A DNA stretch of 64,000 bases from Przewalskia tangutica (taxonomy: Eukaryota; Streptophyta; Magnoliopsida; Solanales; Solanaceae): the NCBI GenBank assembly GCA_029844215.1, contig CM056731.1, forward strand, positions 79,132,992-79,196,991, in the 5' to 3' direction. Position numbers and translations under genes: made by a program. This document shows, piece by piece, positions 35,806 through 48,143 of the stretch; the first letter of the stretch is position 1; each line of letters starts with the position of its first letter. Under the pieces are notes generated by a model. That model was not told the DNA's origin. It saw only the letters and a list, made by a program, of their open reading frames with translations, and searched no databases.

Positions 35806-35810
35806 CAAAT
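35806..35810. repeat. Target-site duplication of element D, right copy (CAAAT)
   Basis: Matches 26512-26516; the C LTR continues directly afterwards. Confidence 0.92.
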
Positions 35811-36041
35811 ATCAAAGCGTGCCCGTGGAATCCCCCATCTCTGCCGACAGTCATAAGTGTAACATATAACCATGTGACGCACCCGTGGCATCCTACCTCA
35901 CTGCCGGCATACACATACACAATACATATATATATCTCCTGCCCGTGGAATCCCACATCACTGCCGACAGCCGTAGGTGTAACATATAACCATGTGACGC
36001 GCCTGTGGCATCCTACCTCACTGTCGGCGTACACATATACA

Positions 36042-36075
<34 letters not shown>

Positions 36076-38255
36076 CGTGGCCGCATGCCCCGGAATCCCT
36101 CATCGTATAAGCATGGCCATAACGTGCCCTCGGCATCCCTCATCGTAGGTGCAGGTCTTCATGGGGAGCTAGCTCATGGAGTAATAATATAACATGCCCC
36201 CGGAATCCCTCATCGTGGGTACATGTCTTCATGGGGAGCTAGCCCATGGAGTAATAATCGTCACATGCACGGTCGCATGCCTAATCCTCATCGTATAAGC
36301 ATGGCCATGGGTAATAAAACAAATCCGGGAATCTAACCCGCCTCCTGCTCACATGCCCCGAAATCCCACATCGTATAAGCATGTCCAAGGATCAATCATA
36401 ATGGAAGCATACCCGTGGAATCCCACATCACTGTCGGTACGTCCAAGCAAAGCTTCCAAGATACTAATAACCGTAGTATCAAGTCATACTTACTTTTCAA
36501 GACAAGTCACAATACCTTTTTAGAAATACAATTATAGGCTTCTGAATCACGTGACTTCTTTCTTTAAAACCTTAAGCAATTGGTACCTTTAAAATAATTT
36601 GCCCTTCTTTATTTCAAGTCATTTCTTTGCTTACATTACTGAAGAAAACCATTCTTTTAATCTTCCATAAAGTTGTTATAACCAACTTCCCATAAAGCCG
36701 TTATAACTCTTTATGTCTTAGACAAATTCATTCCTTTTATAACCAAGAGACTTATACTTTCAAATCAAATCACATAGCTTTCAAAATACTTCAAGTCTCT
36801 TAACTTTTAAGAAAACAAGTTTCTTAACTTTAGAAATCAAGTCTTTCCAAATCAAGTATTCTATACTTGTAAATCAATTCATTTCTTCCTTTAAGAATCA
36901 AGTCCCATAACTTGAAAAATAAAGTCCCTTAACTTTTAAGAATTTGAGATCCATAGTCTTAAAACTTCATACGTAAATTCTTACAAGTTAAGTAACATAT
37001 ACATTGGTGCGTTGTGAATAAGTTATACTTATTTATAACGATCTTATTCAAGTAGCCATGATCTAGAAAATGTAATACAATTTTGTCTTATCTTAGCTTC
37101 TATGCAGATGGAGAATTCTACTCATTTTAATATTATCAATTGTCATTACATTTTCCTTTATTAACGCTGCAATGGCTTGTTCGATACTTATTCTCATTCG
37201 TGCCTTAAAATTAGCCAAGTCAACTTGGCTCCAAATACCTCCTAACGACTCTTACCAACATCCCCCATAAGACTTGGTAAGAACTTAGGGTAACCTAGAC
37301 ATAACCCTTACGTAGAGTAAATCAACATACATACCTCTTAACTTCTAAGAGTAGAAGGAATCATGAAATAATACCACATGTATATTCCATACATAGAATC
37401 ATGTCAAAAGAAGGAAGAGGTTCACATACCTCGCGACGATTATCGACAAATAGCAAAATTCTCCGAAGTACTTCAACCTTGATAGTTATTCCATCCTTCA
37501 AGTAGAATCCGCTATACTTAGTACTTCAACCTAAAATGGCCATAATACGTCCATTAACCTCTAGTTTCGAACGTAGAATATTCTAAGTGCAAAGTCACTA
37601 AATTCTACGGAAAATCGGACAGCACTTCCTTTGTTTCTACATACTTTGCCACCTTTTTCAAGGCCGAATTCAATAACCAAACACGCCACATTTAAGGCCC
37701 AACAATTCAGCTAACCAAAGGGGATTACACGCCTTAACAGGACGTGTAAAATTCCGCCCCACAAATAATACGAAACTAGTTCCATATTTAAAGCCATTTT
37801 CGACTAAACACATACAACAACACAAAGTCCTTTTCCAATTCTTTTTCAATCCAACTTCTTAGGTCTAACATGTTATATTGTCATAAACAACTTAACAATT
37901 ATAATTCCTTCCTTATATAACATGTGACGATTAAACTAATAATCCAATTGAATTGAAATCTCAAGGGCTAAACATACTAGTTTTCGGATTAGAGTTCTAA
38001 TAGCCAATACACTTATCAACTTCATAATATAAATCTCATACTTGCTAATATCCATAGCTACAACAATAAGTAATCTTAATTACTAAAACGACTAGAATTA
38101 TACCTTTACAAGCCCTTATAATTTCCAAGATTCAAGTCTCTTCTTAGCAATTCTTAGCTCCTTTCCTTTACGCTCCAATCCGCTATTTGAAGCCTTTAGA
38201 AGCTCACAACCAACTTCTCTTCCATTTCCAATCAAAACCTATGAAAATGCCCTAG
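35811..38255 (-). repeat. Second LTR of element C, second part, truncated
   Basis: It follows C-left from about 21265 to 23951. A deletion of about 220 bases lies at 36450 (C-left 21931-22153). The LTR then stops at 38255 and joins interior sequence, losing the last 0.7 kb of LTR and the first 0.35 kb of interior. Frames at 35720-36136 read repeats. Confidence 0.85.
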
Positions 38256-39034
38256 GATGTTATCTTTCTTACTGGTCGTACTCTTTCCGTATTTCCAACT
38301 CATACTAGCATACATACATAACTTCCATACCGATTCTGGCCTCTAATCTTTGGAGTCACTCTATAAAACAATATAAGGCCATTTCTGGCTTTCACGACCT
38401 GGTTCCGGTGGAACGCGTCCACGAACCCGTAAAACAATTAACTAAGCTTGGGCCTTGCACCCTCGTGACCCTGTCACGTAGCGGAACTACTACCAACTGA
38501 TCCCACTCCATTTCAGGCTATGGGGCGACCCGCAATAGGTCCTCACCCCATCCCACCGTCGCACTTAACTCTTATTCTTGGTCTATAATAAATCTTTCTA
38601 CCCGAGAAGACCTTGGCGAGAATTCATTAACTGTTCCATACCTTCCCGGTATCTAGTTAGTCTTTACCAACTCTTGGTAATCTAAACTCATTCTAGGCAA
38701 CACGCGTCTGACCCTCATACATAACTCCGTATAGATGTATGTCACAATACCAACTATACTACAATCATTACCAACCTGGATACGCAATCCACATAGTCCT
38801 TCCTGGGTCACTGCTGCCTTTCTCGTAGATGCAATCAACATAACTCGTTAGGGAGAGACAACCCTAATGACACAGCTCTATCGCACGATCTCAGAGTGAG
38901 AAGAATGGAAACCAATCCTAAATATCTTGCAGCCTCCTGATTATAGGTGTGGTGCACAACACGCCGATAATCAAGACTCTACTAGATACGGTCTGTAGAC
39001 ACTTTCGGAGGACTAACTGCTCTGATACCACTTT
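38256..39034 (-). other. Second copy of the element C interior (partial)
   Basis: Nearly identical to 25021-25798, including leader hairpin (38939-38972) and perfect primer site (39019-39030). It is followed by an LTR of a different type (H2), not by a C LTR. Confidence 0.85.
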
Positions 39035-39805
39035 TGTCACTACCCGACCTCGGGCCCGCAACTGGTGCCTTACCCCAGGAACCCTAGTGATAATACATCA
39101 GAGAAAATCAGCGGAATAAAACTCATAGACATGGAACAATATAAAAGAAGAAACAGGCTAACCAATAAGGTCACCTTTCTACATATATATATATCACAAC
39201 CCGAACAGTTACATCCTTTACAAGCCCAACTCACAACAGGACTACAGACCTCTAAGAGTTTTTAAAAAAGCAATTATAACGGGACAGGGCCCCGCCATAC
39301 CCCTGAATGTACCTGTACCTACACTGAGAGGGTATCATACTAAAAGATAAGCCTCCGGAGAAACGGAGCTTCCCAAACGTAGAACTGTGACCCTAAGAGC
39401 GAGGATCAACAACCGGTGTACCTCTACCTGCGGAATGAACGCGGCCCCCCGAAGGAGGTCAGTACAACAGGTACCAAGTATGTGAAACTGAAAATATTGT
39501 TATGAAATCATAACAGTCTATATAAAACAGGAGATATGTATGATAACCAAACTACAGTACACAATATATAAGCAGTCATGTCAAGTCAGGGACGCATGCC
39601 CTCAAAGTCATTACTCAAATATAACCATGGGTCTCACGCCCATAATATCAATCATACCCGTGGAATTCCTTTCTCACTGCCGGCAGTCCATGAAATAATA
39701 TAACACCAATATGTATATATGAACACCAGGTCCCACCTGTGTCATAAAAACCATACGGGCCAAGTAGGAAAGCCAACCACCAGATCCAGCATGCATCATA
39801 AAACT

Positions 39806-40040
39806 GACCGGGGCAAATACGAAGGCTAGCTACGGATCCTGCGTCAATCACCGACCGGCAAGTACGAAGCCGCTACGATCCACACTGGCCACGAGATATG
39901 ACCGGGGCAATTACGGAAGCCATCTACCAGAGTCTGCCATACCAAACTATGCTATAGAACTGACCGGGGCAAGTACGAAAGCCAACTACCAGATCCGCAC
40001 TCAAAGAATCGATCGGCAAGTACGGAAGCTAACTACCAGA
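39806..40040. repeat. Degenerate tandem array, unit with CCGGGGCAAGTACG
   Basis: Five units of roughly 40 to 65 bases, each with a variant of GACCGGGGCAAGTACG and CCAACTACCAGATCC. The same units flank the insertion point of element A at 7828. Confidence 0.7.
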
Positions 40041-40620
40041 TCCTGCCTGCGTCACTAAACCTCATGGAGAGCTAGTCTATGGAATAACAATAAACCGGGA
40101 GTTGAACCCACTGCATGGCCGCATGCCCCCGGAATTCCTTCATCGGTGCAGACATGTCCATGTAACAATAATAATGGAAGCATACCCGTGGGCCACCCAA
40201 CGTGTCAGTATGTCCAAGGAAATAGTGAGATGACCGGCCCTCCATAGAGAGACGCGGTACCATGAGAATACAACACTTTCACAACAAGTCTATCACAAGC
40301 AAGCATAGTCAAGTTACCATACTTCTAGACTTTCATTAACACGTAAATTGTTTCACCATTTTATAACTCATGGTACTTTCATTTTAAGCCAACAATCCGG
40401 GTTTTAAACCCAAAGTACTACGTACTTCAATTCTCTTAAAAAGATCCCTTTTTACGTAAAAACCACACGATATTAATACCCGTAGTATCAAGACACGTCT
40501 ACTTTTCAAACCAAGTTACTACACCTTTAAACTCAAGTATCTTACTCTTTTCAAAACAAGTAACCTATACTTTTAAATCAAGTTACTTCTCCTTTCCCAA
40601 AATCAAGTTGTTTATAAATC

Positions 40621-40636
40621 AAGTCTCTTATCTTTC
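40621..40636. repeat. Target-site duplication of the LINE, left copy
   Basis: AAGTCTCTTATCTTTC; the right copy at 41855-41870 differs at one base (T to C). Sixteen bases is usual for L1-type insertions. Confidence 0.88.
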
Positions 40637-41854
40637 TGGTACGATACTTTGGGATCCCTTTGTCCCCAATTTCAGTCTCGGTAGATCAGTTTGCTCCATT
40701 CACTAGTGCAATATCAGATTACATTCATAAATGGGGGCATCACTCGCTATCTTATACGGGAAAGCTGGAACTAATCAGGTCGGTCATTCTAGGTGTCGAG
40801 AGCTTTTGGTTCCGGGCACTTCTTATTCCCGCCACAGTCCTCAACAAGGTACGGTCTGCATGCATTCAGTTCTTATGGGGAGGTAAACCACCAAGAGTCG
40901 CTTGGGATGTCATTTGTTTGCCCCAATCCGATGGAGGCATGGGTCTTATGAACATCAAAGAATGGAACCATGCCTTGCTATCCCGGACCATTTGGCAAAC
41001 TCACATTGAGGCAGATTCCTTATGGGTCCAATGGATCAATAGCTACTATTTGAGAGGCCTATCATTTTGGGATTATGAGGTACGTCCTAGAGACTCCCCC
41101 TTATTCAAAAAAATTTGTGGGATCCGCGACAAATTTGTTTCTATCTTTGGTAGCCAAGGCGACGCAATTGCAGGCTTGGAAAAGTGTTGTACCAACAGAA
41201 AATTTGATTCTAGCCTCGTGTATGATATCTTGCGCATTCCGCAAGATAAAAAGCTTTGGATGTCACAAATTTGGAAAGGCTTCATTCCTCCTAAGTTCTC
41301 TTTCACAGTGTGGCTCACTTGTAGAAAGCGGTTAGCTACAAAAGACATTTTTTCCTATCTAAACTTGGAGGATAAGTCTTGCGGGTTCTGCAAGCGAGCT
41401 AATGAGACAAGGGAGCACCTCTTCTTTACTTGCCCCTACACCCGCTTGATTTGGAAGAGCATAAGGGAATGGTTGGGTATTAGAAGAGAAATGACAACTG
41501 TTGAAAGCTCTCTTAAGTGGATCAAGAAAGACCACCGCGGGACCAGCATCCGAGCCAAATCTATCTTGCTTGCCTTTTGCATAGTGGTCTATGAGATTTG
41601 GAGGACAAGAAATACATTGCTCTTTGAAGGCACAAGCTTACCGGCAGAGGAGGTCATTGCAAAGATTAAAACAACATCTTATAGAGTTCTCTATGATTTA
41701 ATCCCCTCTTGTAACGGCACCTATGTGTGACCACCCCTCCCCTCCTCCATTTCTTGTTTATATTACGTTGAGGATTGAGAACCCTCAATGACTGATTGTA
41801 GCCACCTTTCTTTCTGTTATTAGTAATAATATTTGCATTTACCCAAAAAAATAA
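40637..41854 (+). mobile_element. 5'-truncated L1-type LINE
   Basis: It lies between 16-base target duplications inside LTR H2, holds the 3' part of ORF2, a short 3' region with TATTTGCATTTACCC and an A-rich tail. The body is plus-strand, opposite to the host LTR's element. It is truncated at the 5' end, as is usual when target-primed reverse transcription stops early. Confidence 0.93.
40639..41730 (+). pseudogene. LINE ORF2 C-terminal part (RT tail, zinc-binding domain)
   Basis: The frame is open from the insertion point; no native start is present, and the TTG at 40660 is only the first start-like codon. It begins with GIPLSP, the conserved end of the RT palm, then LSYTGKLELIRSV and the typical IQFLWGG. 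The zf-RVT domain follows, with C241, C244, H253 and C258 (numbered from 40660) in CGFC...EH...TC. The stop is at 41728-41730. It has no endonuclease or RT catalytic part, so it cannot act alone. The long frame without breaks suggests a fairly recent insertion, and contrasts with the broken GC-rich gag and pol genes. Confidence 0.93.
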
Positions 41855-41870
41855 AAGTCTCCTATCTTTC
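41855..41870. repeat. Target-site duplication of the LINE, right copy
   Basis: AAGTCTCCTATCTTTC, one mismatch to 40621-40636. Confidence 0.88.
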
Positions 41871-43759
41871 AAGATCATGTCTCAAGTTTAAATTAAATAA
41901 TTAAGTCATTCTTTCATCTTTATAAAGTCGCTATAACTAACTTCCCATAAAGCCATTATAACACTTTATGTTTTAAACCAACCACATACATTTCTGAAAT
42001 TAAGAGAACTTTATTCTTTTAAAGACCAAATATCAATTTCCTTCCGAATAATGATTCATAACTTTTTAGAATAATTCAAGGTTCTTAACATTTAGGACTC
42101 AAGTCAAGGACATCAAAGTGAAACCAAATTCATTTAACACACGTATGTCTACCGTACTATATATTTCACAACAATCATGCTCAATAGGATAGGAAGAATC
42201 ACATACCTCTTCGTCTTTTCCACTTGCCAAGTCGAATATGCCGCGCGTAGAATATCAACCTATAATAATCAAATACGTCTATCAACGTCTAGGTTTCTTC
42301 ATAGAATATTTCTAAGTATAGGGTCTCTTATTCTACGGAAAATCGGGCAGCACTTCCCCTGTTTTTATGTACTTTTCCACCTTTTTCAAGGCCCGAAATT
42401 CAATAACCCACATGACATATTTAAGGCGCAATAATACAACAATACTAAAGGGGATTACACGCCTAACTGGACGCGTAAAATTCTGCCCCACAATATACAA
42501 AACAATCCATTAGTCCAAAGTAAAAATAGTCCAATGTAAATACAGTCCAATATAAATACAGTCCATTAGTACATTAGTTGGTGTTCTTGGCCAACTACTA
42601 CAATCAAACTTATCCAATTTTCGGCTTGCATGCCGAAATTACTTCTTTAATCTTCCAACTTATATTCCAATCTTTATATAAGTTATAATAACTTTGTTAT
42701 TAACTGTCAACAGGTAATAGGTAACGTTTTTACCATTTTAATGGCTAGCATGCCAATTTCTCGATTTTAGCAACTTAACAAGGTCCAAATCTTTTCCATC
42801 TTCCTTCCATGTATCACATACTTATTTATATACAACCAACATATATAATATCCAACTTCACAAAGAGGACAAAGTTCATTACCTCAAAAAGCCCAAAATA
42901 ATCCAAGAACTAAAAGTCGATCCGTAGCAAGTTTAGCTCCTATTCCTTACGTTCCAATCCGTTCCAAGCAACCCTTAGAAGCTCCTAACCAACTCCTCTT
43001 CAAGATCCAACTTCAAAAAGTGAAGAACACTTTAGGTTCCAAACCTTGTAGGTTTCGACCAAGGTATGATTTTTAGTCTAGGAGTGTGAAATCTTGTCTA
43101 ACACTTGGTTACCACATCAAGGAAGAACACTTAAGAGTTTAAGAATTTTCGGACAACATTAGGTCAAAATCTTGGCCCATAGCCGAGAGCTCCTAGGAAG
43201 GGAGAGAGTTTTAGTTGTCTTCAAATAATTCTAAGTGTGAGATGATTTCATCCTACAAGTGTGATGATATAACACCACCAAGGGCTAGGATTAAAACATG
43301 TGTGTGGTTGAGATTAGGGACAAGTGTGTGTGGGTCCCCTAGTCCACTTGTCCACACAAATATCTTGCACAAGACTTGTCAACCTTGACACCTTGCACGC
43401 CCAACATGGGCCCACTTGGGGTGACACGTGTAGCCCTACTATTGGTCCAAAATATTTCATCTCCCAAAAACATCCATAATGGCCAAAATCTCGAAAAATA
43501 ACGTGGGCCCCACAAAACCGTAAATTTCTCCCGTGGCCCCACGTGACCAATTCTGGAAAATAAAATCCATAATTCTATTATATTCCCAGAAGTCCAAATA
43601 CCAAAATTGAGAATCCAATTCCCAATAATAAACCTTTTTCCTCCACGGGGTTCGGAATATTTTCCGTCGGAATAACAAAATTTTCTTCCCTTTCGTACTT
43701 AGTGTTATATTCTCATACGTACGTCCTCACATACATACTCTGAAACTACGGGGTGTAAC

Positions 43760-45671
43760 TGTTTCCTTTTCAAACCAAATTACTACGCCTTCAGAAAATC
43801 ATTATAAGGCCTTTAAAATCAAGTAAGTAAATCGTTCTTTTATACTCCTCAAGTCGTTATAACTAACTTCCCATAAAGCTATTATAACACTTATGTTTTA
43901 ATCAATTCAAAACAACTACATTTATTTGGAAAAACCAAGAGGACTTATTCTTTTCAAACCAAGTATCAATTTTTTTCCATCTAATGATTCACAACTTTTT
44001 AGAATAATTCAAGGCCCTTTAAGATTTAGAAGTCAAGTCAAGGACATCAAAATGAAACCAAATTCATTTAACACACGTACGTCTACCGTACTATATATTT
44101 CACAACAATCATGCTCAAGATAGGAAGAATCACATACCTCTCCGGCTTAATCCACTAGCCAAGTCGAGTATACCGCGCGTAGAATATCTACCTATAATAA
44201 CCATAACACGTCTATCAACTTTCTAGTTTTCTTCGTAGAATATTTCTAAGTATAAGGTCCTTTATTCTACGGAAAATTGGGCAGCACTTCCCATGTTTCT
44301 ACGTACTTTTCCACCTTTTTCAAGGCCCGAAATCAATAGACAACGTGCCACATTTAAGGCGCAATAAATCAGCAACTCAAAAGGGGATTACACGCCTAAC
44401 TGGACGTGTAAAATTCTGCCCCACAATAAACAAAACAGTCCATTAGTCCAAAGTAAAAACAGTCCAATGTAAATACAGTCCATTAAGTCCACTAATACCA
44501 TACATTAGTTCAGTCCTTTAGTTGGTGTTCTTGGCCAACTACTACAATCAAAATTGTCCAATTTTCGGATAGCATGCCAATACTTGTTTCATTACTTCTT
44601 TAAAATTCCAACTTATATTCCAATCTTTATATAAGTTATATTAATTTGTTATTAACTGTCAACAAGTAATAGGTAATATTTTAACAACTTTTTAAGGTCC
44701 AAGTTTTTCCAATCTTCCTTCCACATATCATATACTCAATTATATACTACTACAACATGTAATCTCCAATTACAATAGAAGGACAAAGATCATTACCTCT
44801 ATAAGCCCAAAATTTTCCAATTATTACAAGTCAATCCTTAGGAATCTTAGCTCCAATTCCTTACGTTCCAATCCACTCCTAGCAACCCTTAGAAGTTCCT
44901 AACCAACTTCTCTTCAAAACTTCATCCAAAATATGAAGATCACTCTAGGGTTTCACTTTGCGACTATCTGATTAACGTAGTATTTCCGGGATTTTTGTGT
45001 TGGGATATCTTTAGAACACTACAAGGGACACTTGGTTTAAGTGTTGGGATTTATCAACAACAATTCAAGAAAGTCTAAGCCTAAAGGAAGGGTTGGCCGA
45101 GAGCTTCAAAGAGGGAGGGAGTATTGTTCTTGAAATTTTCTAAGTGTGGAAGACTTCATCCTCCAGGTGTGTATATATAAGACAACCAAGAGCTAGGATT
45201 GAAACAAATGTGTGGTTGAGATTGGGGACAAGTGTGTGTGGGTCCCACAAGCCACTTGTCCAACAAATATCTCACAAATATCTTCCTCCACTTGTCCACA
45301 CCTTTCTCGCCCAACATAGGCCCACACGAGGTGACACGTGTCGCCCTCCTATTCATCCAAAATATTTTTATCACCAAAAACATCCATAATGGCCAAAATC
45401 TCGAAAAAAATGTGAGCCCCACAAAACCGTAATTTTTTTCCGTGGGCCCCACGTGACCAATTCTGGAAAAATAAAATCCATAATTCTATTATATTCCAAG
45501 AAGTCCAAATACCAAAATTGAGAATCCAATTCCCAATAATAAACCTTTTTCCTTCACGAGATTCGGAATATTTTCCGTCGGAAAAACAATTCTTTCTTCC
45601 TTTTCGAACTTAATATTGTATTCTCGTACGTACGTCCTCACATACATACCCTAGAACTACGGGGTGTAACA
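43760..45671 (-). repeat. 3' LTR of element G (left part missing)
   Basis: It begins in mid-LTR where H2 ends and runs to GGGGTGTAACA before a polypurine tract. It is H-type, with a shortened conserved hairpin (43850-43895). Small frames here are LTR noise. Confidence 0.82.
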
Positions 45672-45683
45672 TTCTTCCCCCCT
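45672..45683 (-). other. Polypurine tract of element G
   Basis: GGGGGGAAGAA on the minus strand, same as in C. Confidence 0.8.
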
Positions 45684-45954
45684 TAGAAATATTTTCCCGA
45701 ATGTTCCTTCTAAGTCTCCAATAACACATGCGTCGGTATTGTCTTCACTACTATACTCACAAAACCAATTATGCCACATATGGCCATAATATAACACACG
45801 CGCAATACTTAAATCCAAGCCAACGAGGAAACACCTTTAAAGTATATAAAATCACTATTAACTCCCACTCATGGTCTAAAGGATACTCTCTTCGTACCTT
45901 CACTTCACATAAATAATCACTTCCATTCTTTTAACACATGTTCGCTCCTTTTCT

Positions 45955-46290
45955 TACTCGTCGTACCCTCCTCGTACATCCGAACTCTTTCTAGTACACT
46001 ACCACATTTCAACCACTGCTTCTGTTTTCAAAACCTTGGAGTTACTACCTCCAAACTTGGTCATTATACTAGCTTCAATTTCCTTTAAGGTCATCCTCGG
46101 CCTTCCAGACCTAGTTCTGGTGGAACGCATCCACGAACCAGTACAACGATTAACCAGACTTGGGCCTTGCACCTTCGCGACCCTATCACCTAGTGGGACC
46201 ACCTCAAGCTGACCCCACTTCATTCCGGGTTGCGGGTTGACCCGCGATTGGTCCTCAACCCGACCCATTATCGCACTAAATTCTCATTCC
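45955..46290 (-). other. Conserved post-gag block, longest open copy (element G)
   Basis: An 89-codon minus frame (45999-46268) opens MGRVEDQSRVNPQPG and ends near SIMTKFGGSNSKVLKT. Element I keeps the first part (MGRVEAISRVNPQPG) and D the last part, in the same frame. I recognise no family. It may be a small accessory protein or merely conserved non-coding DNA. Confidence 0.5.
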
Positions 46291-46676
46291 TGGTCCGGAA
46301 CAAATCTCACTATTCAAGTCATGAAAACCTAATGGTCTTCTTAGCTTAACTACCCACTTTCATTCCACACGAATTATCACACTAATATACCCCACGTATA
46401 CTATGTACTTCGACCAAGATCAACCGTAAAATCTTTTACTCAAGACGGCCTTGCATCTAAGGCCTCAACGGTTATCAATATTCTAAGGCTCACAATTTCC
46501 ATGTCCCCAAACTTCCCTTTTTTACCAACCAAGTTTTCTAAATCACAATTTACACAATACTAGCCGTACATAACACTTAACATACAACCATCTTATCAAC
46601 GCATACTAGTCTCTAAAGGGTTAAAGATACACTTGTAACTATTGCTTCATTTTCCCCTTTATCGCTCTAAACATAA

Positions 46677-47937
46677 TCACGCAGGCTGCATAGCATATGG
46701 CGATGAACCACCACCGATCCGGCGTCGAGTCTTAACATCTGCGCTACCTGCCTGGACAATCCGCAAATGGCCCTGTCGGCCGCAAGTATAACAAACTCCC
46801 AAAGTAGCACGACACTCCCCAAAATAGAGTTTACCACAACGGCCACAGTGAGGTAGGGGTGGCCTCATCTGTCTAACACCCCTACTCCCCTGAAAACCTG
46901 AACCCTTTGAGCCCTGACCTGCTCCTGAATACCCCTAACGTCCTGAAGACTTTGAAGGAGTACTCCGTACTGGCTGAGGTACATAACTAGCCTGCTGCTG
47001 AGGCGGTCCACCTCGAAAGTTACCAAAGGACCCTGCTGTCTTGGCCCTCTTATGCTGATTTTGGTCATTGCGTCGACCTCTACGTTCCTCAGTCCCTTGT
47101 GCATAAGCCTGCATGCGGGCAATGTTCATGCCCGACTGAAGAGCTACTCCCGTACAACCCTCTGCTAGATAATCATCAAGTCCCGTAACATATCGGTGCA
47201 CTCTATCCTCCATGTCTGCCACTAGAGTGGGGGCATACCGAGCTAATGAGTCGAATCTATGTTGTACTCCCGAACCGTCCGCCCATTCTGTCTCAACATC
47301 ATAAACATATACACCCGGGCTCTCCTCATCTACGGAGGCAAGAAGTGGTTAAGAAATGCCTCTGAGAACTCGCCCAAACGACTGGAAGCTCATCCTCCCC
47401 CCGGGACAGTTCCCATGAATCATACCAGTTGACTGCAATATCACGTAGTCGATGAGAACCCAATACCACTGACTCGGCCTCTGAGGCCTTAATCACTCTC
47501 ACGATCCGCTGCATCTGTCTGATGAACTCCTGAGGATCATCATCAGTTTTCGATCCATAGAACTCTGGTGGATTACAACTCAAGAAGTCCCGAAGCCTCA
47601 AACTATCGGTTCTGGGGTGAACCACCAGTACTGCGGGAACCACTGGCTCCCGTCTATCCTCATGCCTCGCCAAAATCCTAGCTAGTAACTGGGCCATCTC
47701 TTTGTAACCCAAATCCTCGGCTCCTGGTCGTGGAACTTGAGGCTCAGGTACCGTGGCCTCTGTAGCTGCTACCGCTGCTCTAAACTCTGCTGGGGCTGGC
47801 GGCATCGTAGAACTCGCCGTCTGAAGCACTACCTTCGGTAATGACTGGGCCTGTGCCCTCGTAACCCTCTGTGTTCTACTAGCAGCTCCCTCTGCTGCCT
47901 TGCCCTTCTGGGCCCTGGTTGCCTTGCGTGGAGGAAT
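46677..47937 (-). pseudogene. gag: Gag of element G, best-preserved gag in the window
   Basis: One frame is open from 47937 to 47326 (about 204 codons): it opens PPRKATRAQKGKAAEG, then MPPAPAEFRAA, then the retrotrans_gag core with NPPEFYGSKTDDDPQEF and LRDIAVNWYDSWE. The codon at the expected start is ATT (47935-47937) where the other gags have ATG. After a frameshift near 47330 the capsid end continues at 46935-47222 (MADMEDRVHRYVTG). A zinc-knuckle region (46677-46868) reads CGRCGK...GEC and CYTCGRQGH, with the last Cys of the second knuckle lost. Confidence 0.82.
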
Positions 47938-48047
47938 AACTGGTACATAAGAATACGTCAGAGGGATTCCAACTTATAACACAATTCTATCGCACGATCT
48001 CAGAGTGAGAAGAATGGAAACCAATCCTAAATATCCTGTAGCCTCTT

Positions 48048-48081
48048 GACTATAGGTGTGGTGCACAACACGCCGATAATC
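48048..48081 (-). promoter_or_regulatory. Leader hairpin with GTGCAC loop (element G)
   Basis: The outer arm is GACTAT instead of GATTAT, giving a wobble pair, so the stem still holds. The loop palindrome is intact. Confidence 0.55.
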
Positions 48082-48127
48082 AAGACTCTACTAGATACGG
48101 TCTGTAGACACTTTCCGAGGACTAACT

Positions 48128-48139
48128 TCTCTGATACCA
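48128..48139 (-). other. Primer-binding site of element G
   Basis: TGGTATCAGAGA on the minus strand, eleven of twelve bases matching initiator tRNA-Met. Confidence 0.82.
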
Positions 48140-48143
48140 CGTT

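Larger units (their letters stand above)
20555..39034 (-). mobile_element. Element C: composite LTR-interior-LTR-interior, split by element D
   Basis: The order is LTR 20555-24669, interior 24670-25798, second LTR 25799-26516 and 35811-38255 (truncated), then a second partial interior 38256-39034 that runs into LTR H2. The minus orientation is set by polypurine tract and primer site. The interiors have no gag, only a protease scrap, so it is a large-LTR derivative. The repeated interior and missing LTR end point to unequal or illegitimate recombination between related elements. Confidence 0.75.
39035..43759 (-). repeat. LTR H2 (5' LTR, carries a LINE)
   Basis: Starts TGTCACTACCC after the primer site and ends GGGGTGTAAC, about 3.5 kb without the LINE. 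It shows the uninterrupted site for element B (43084-43100), a CCGGGGCAAGTACG array (39806-40040) and a conserved hairpin (41921-41970). The final base of the usual ACA end is missing at the junction with LTR G. Confidence 0.82.
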
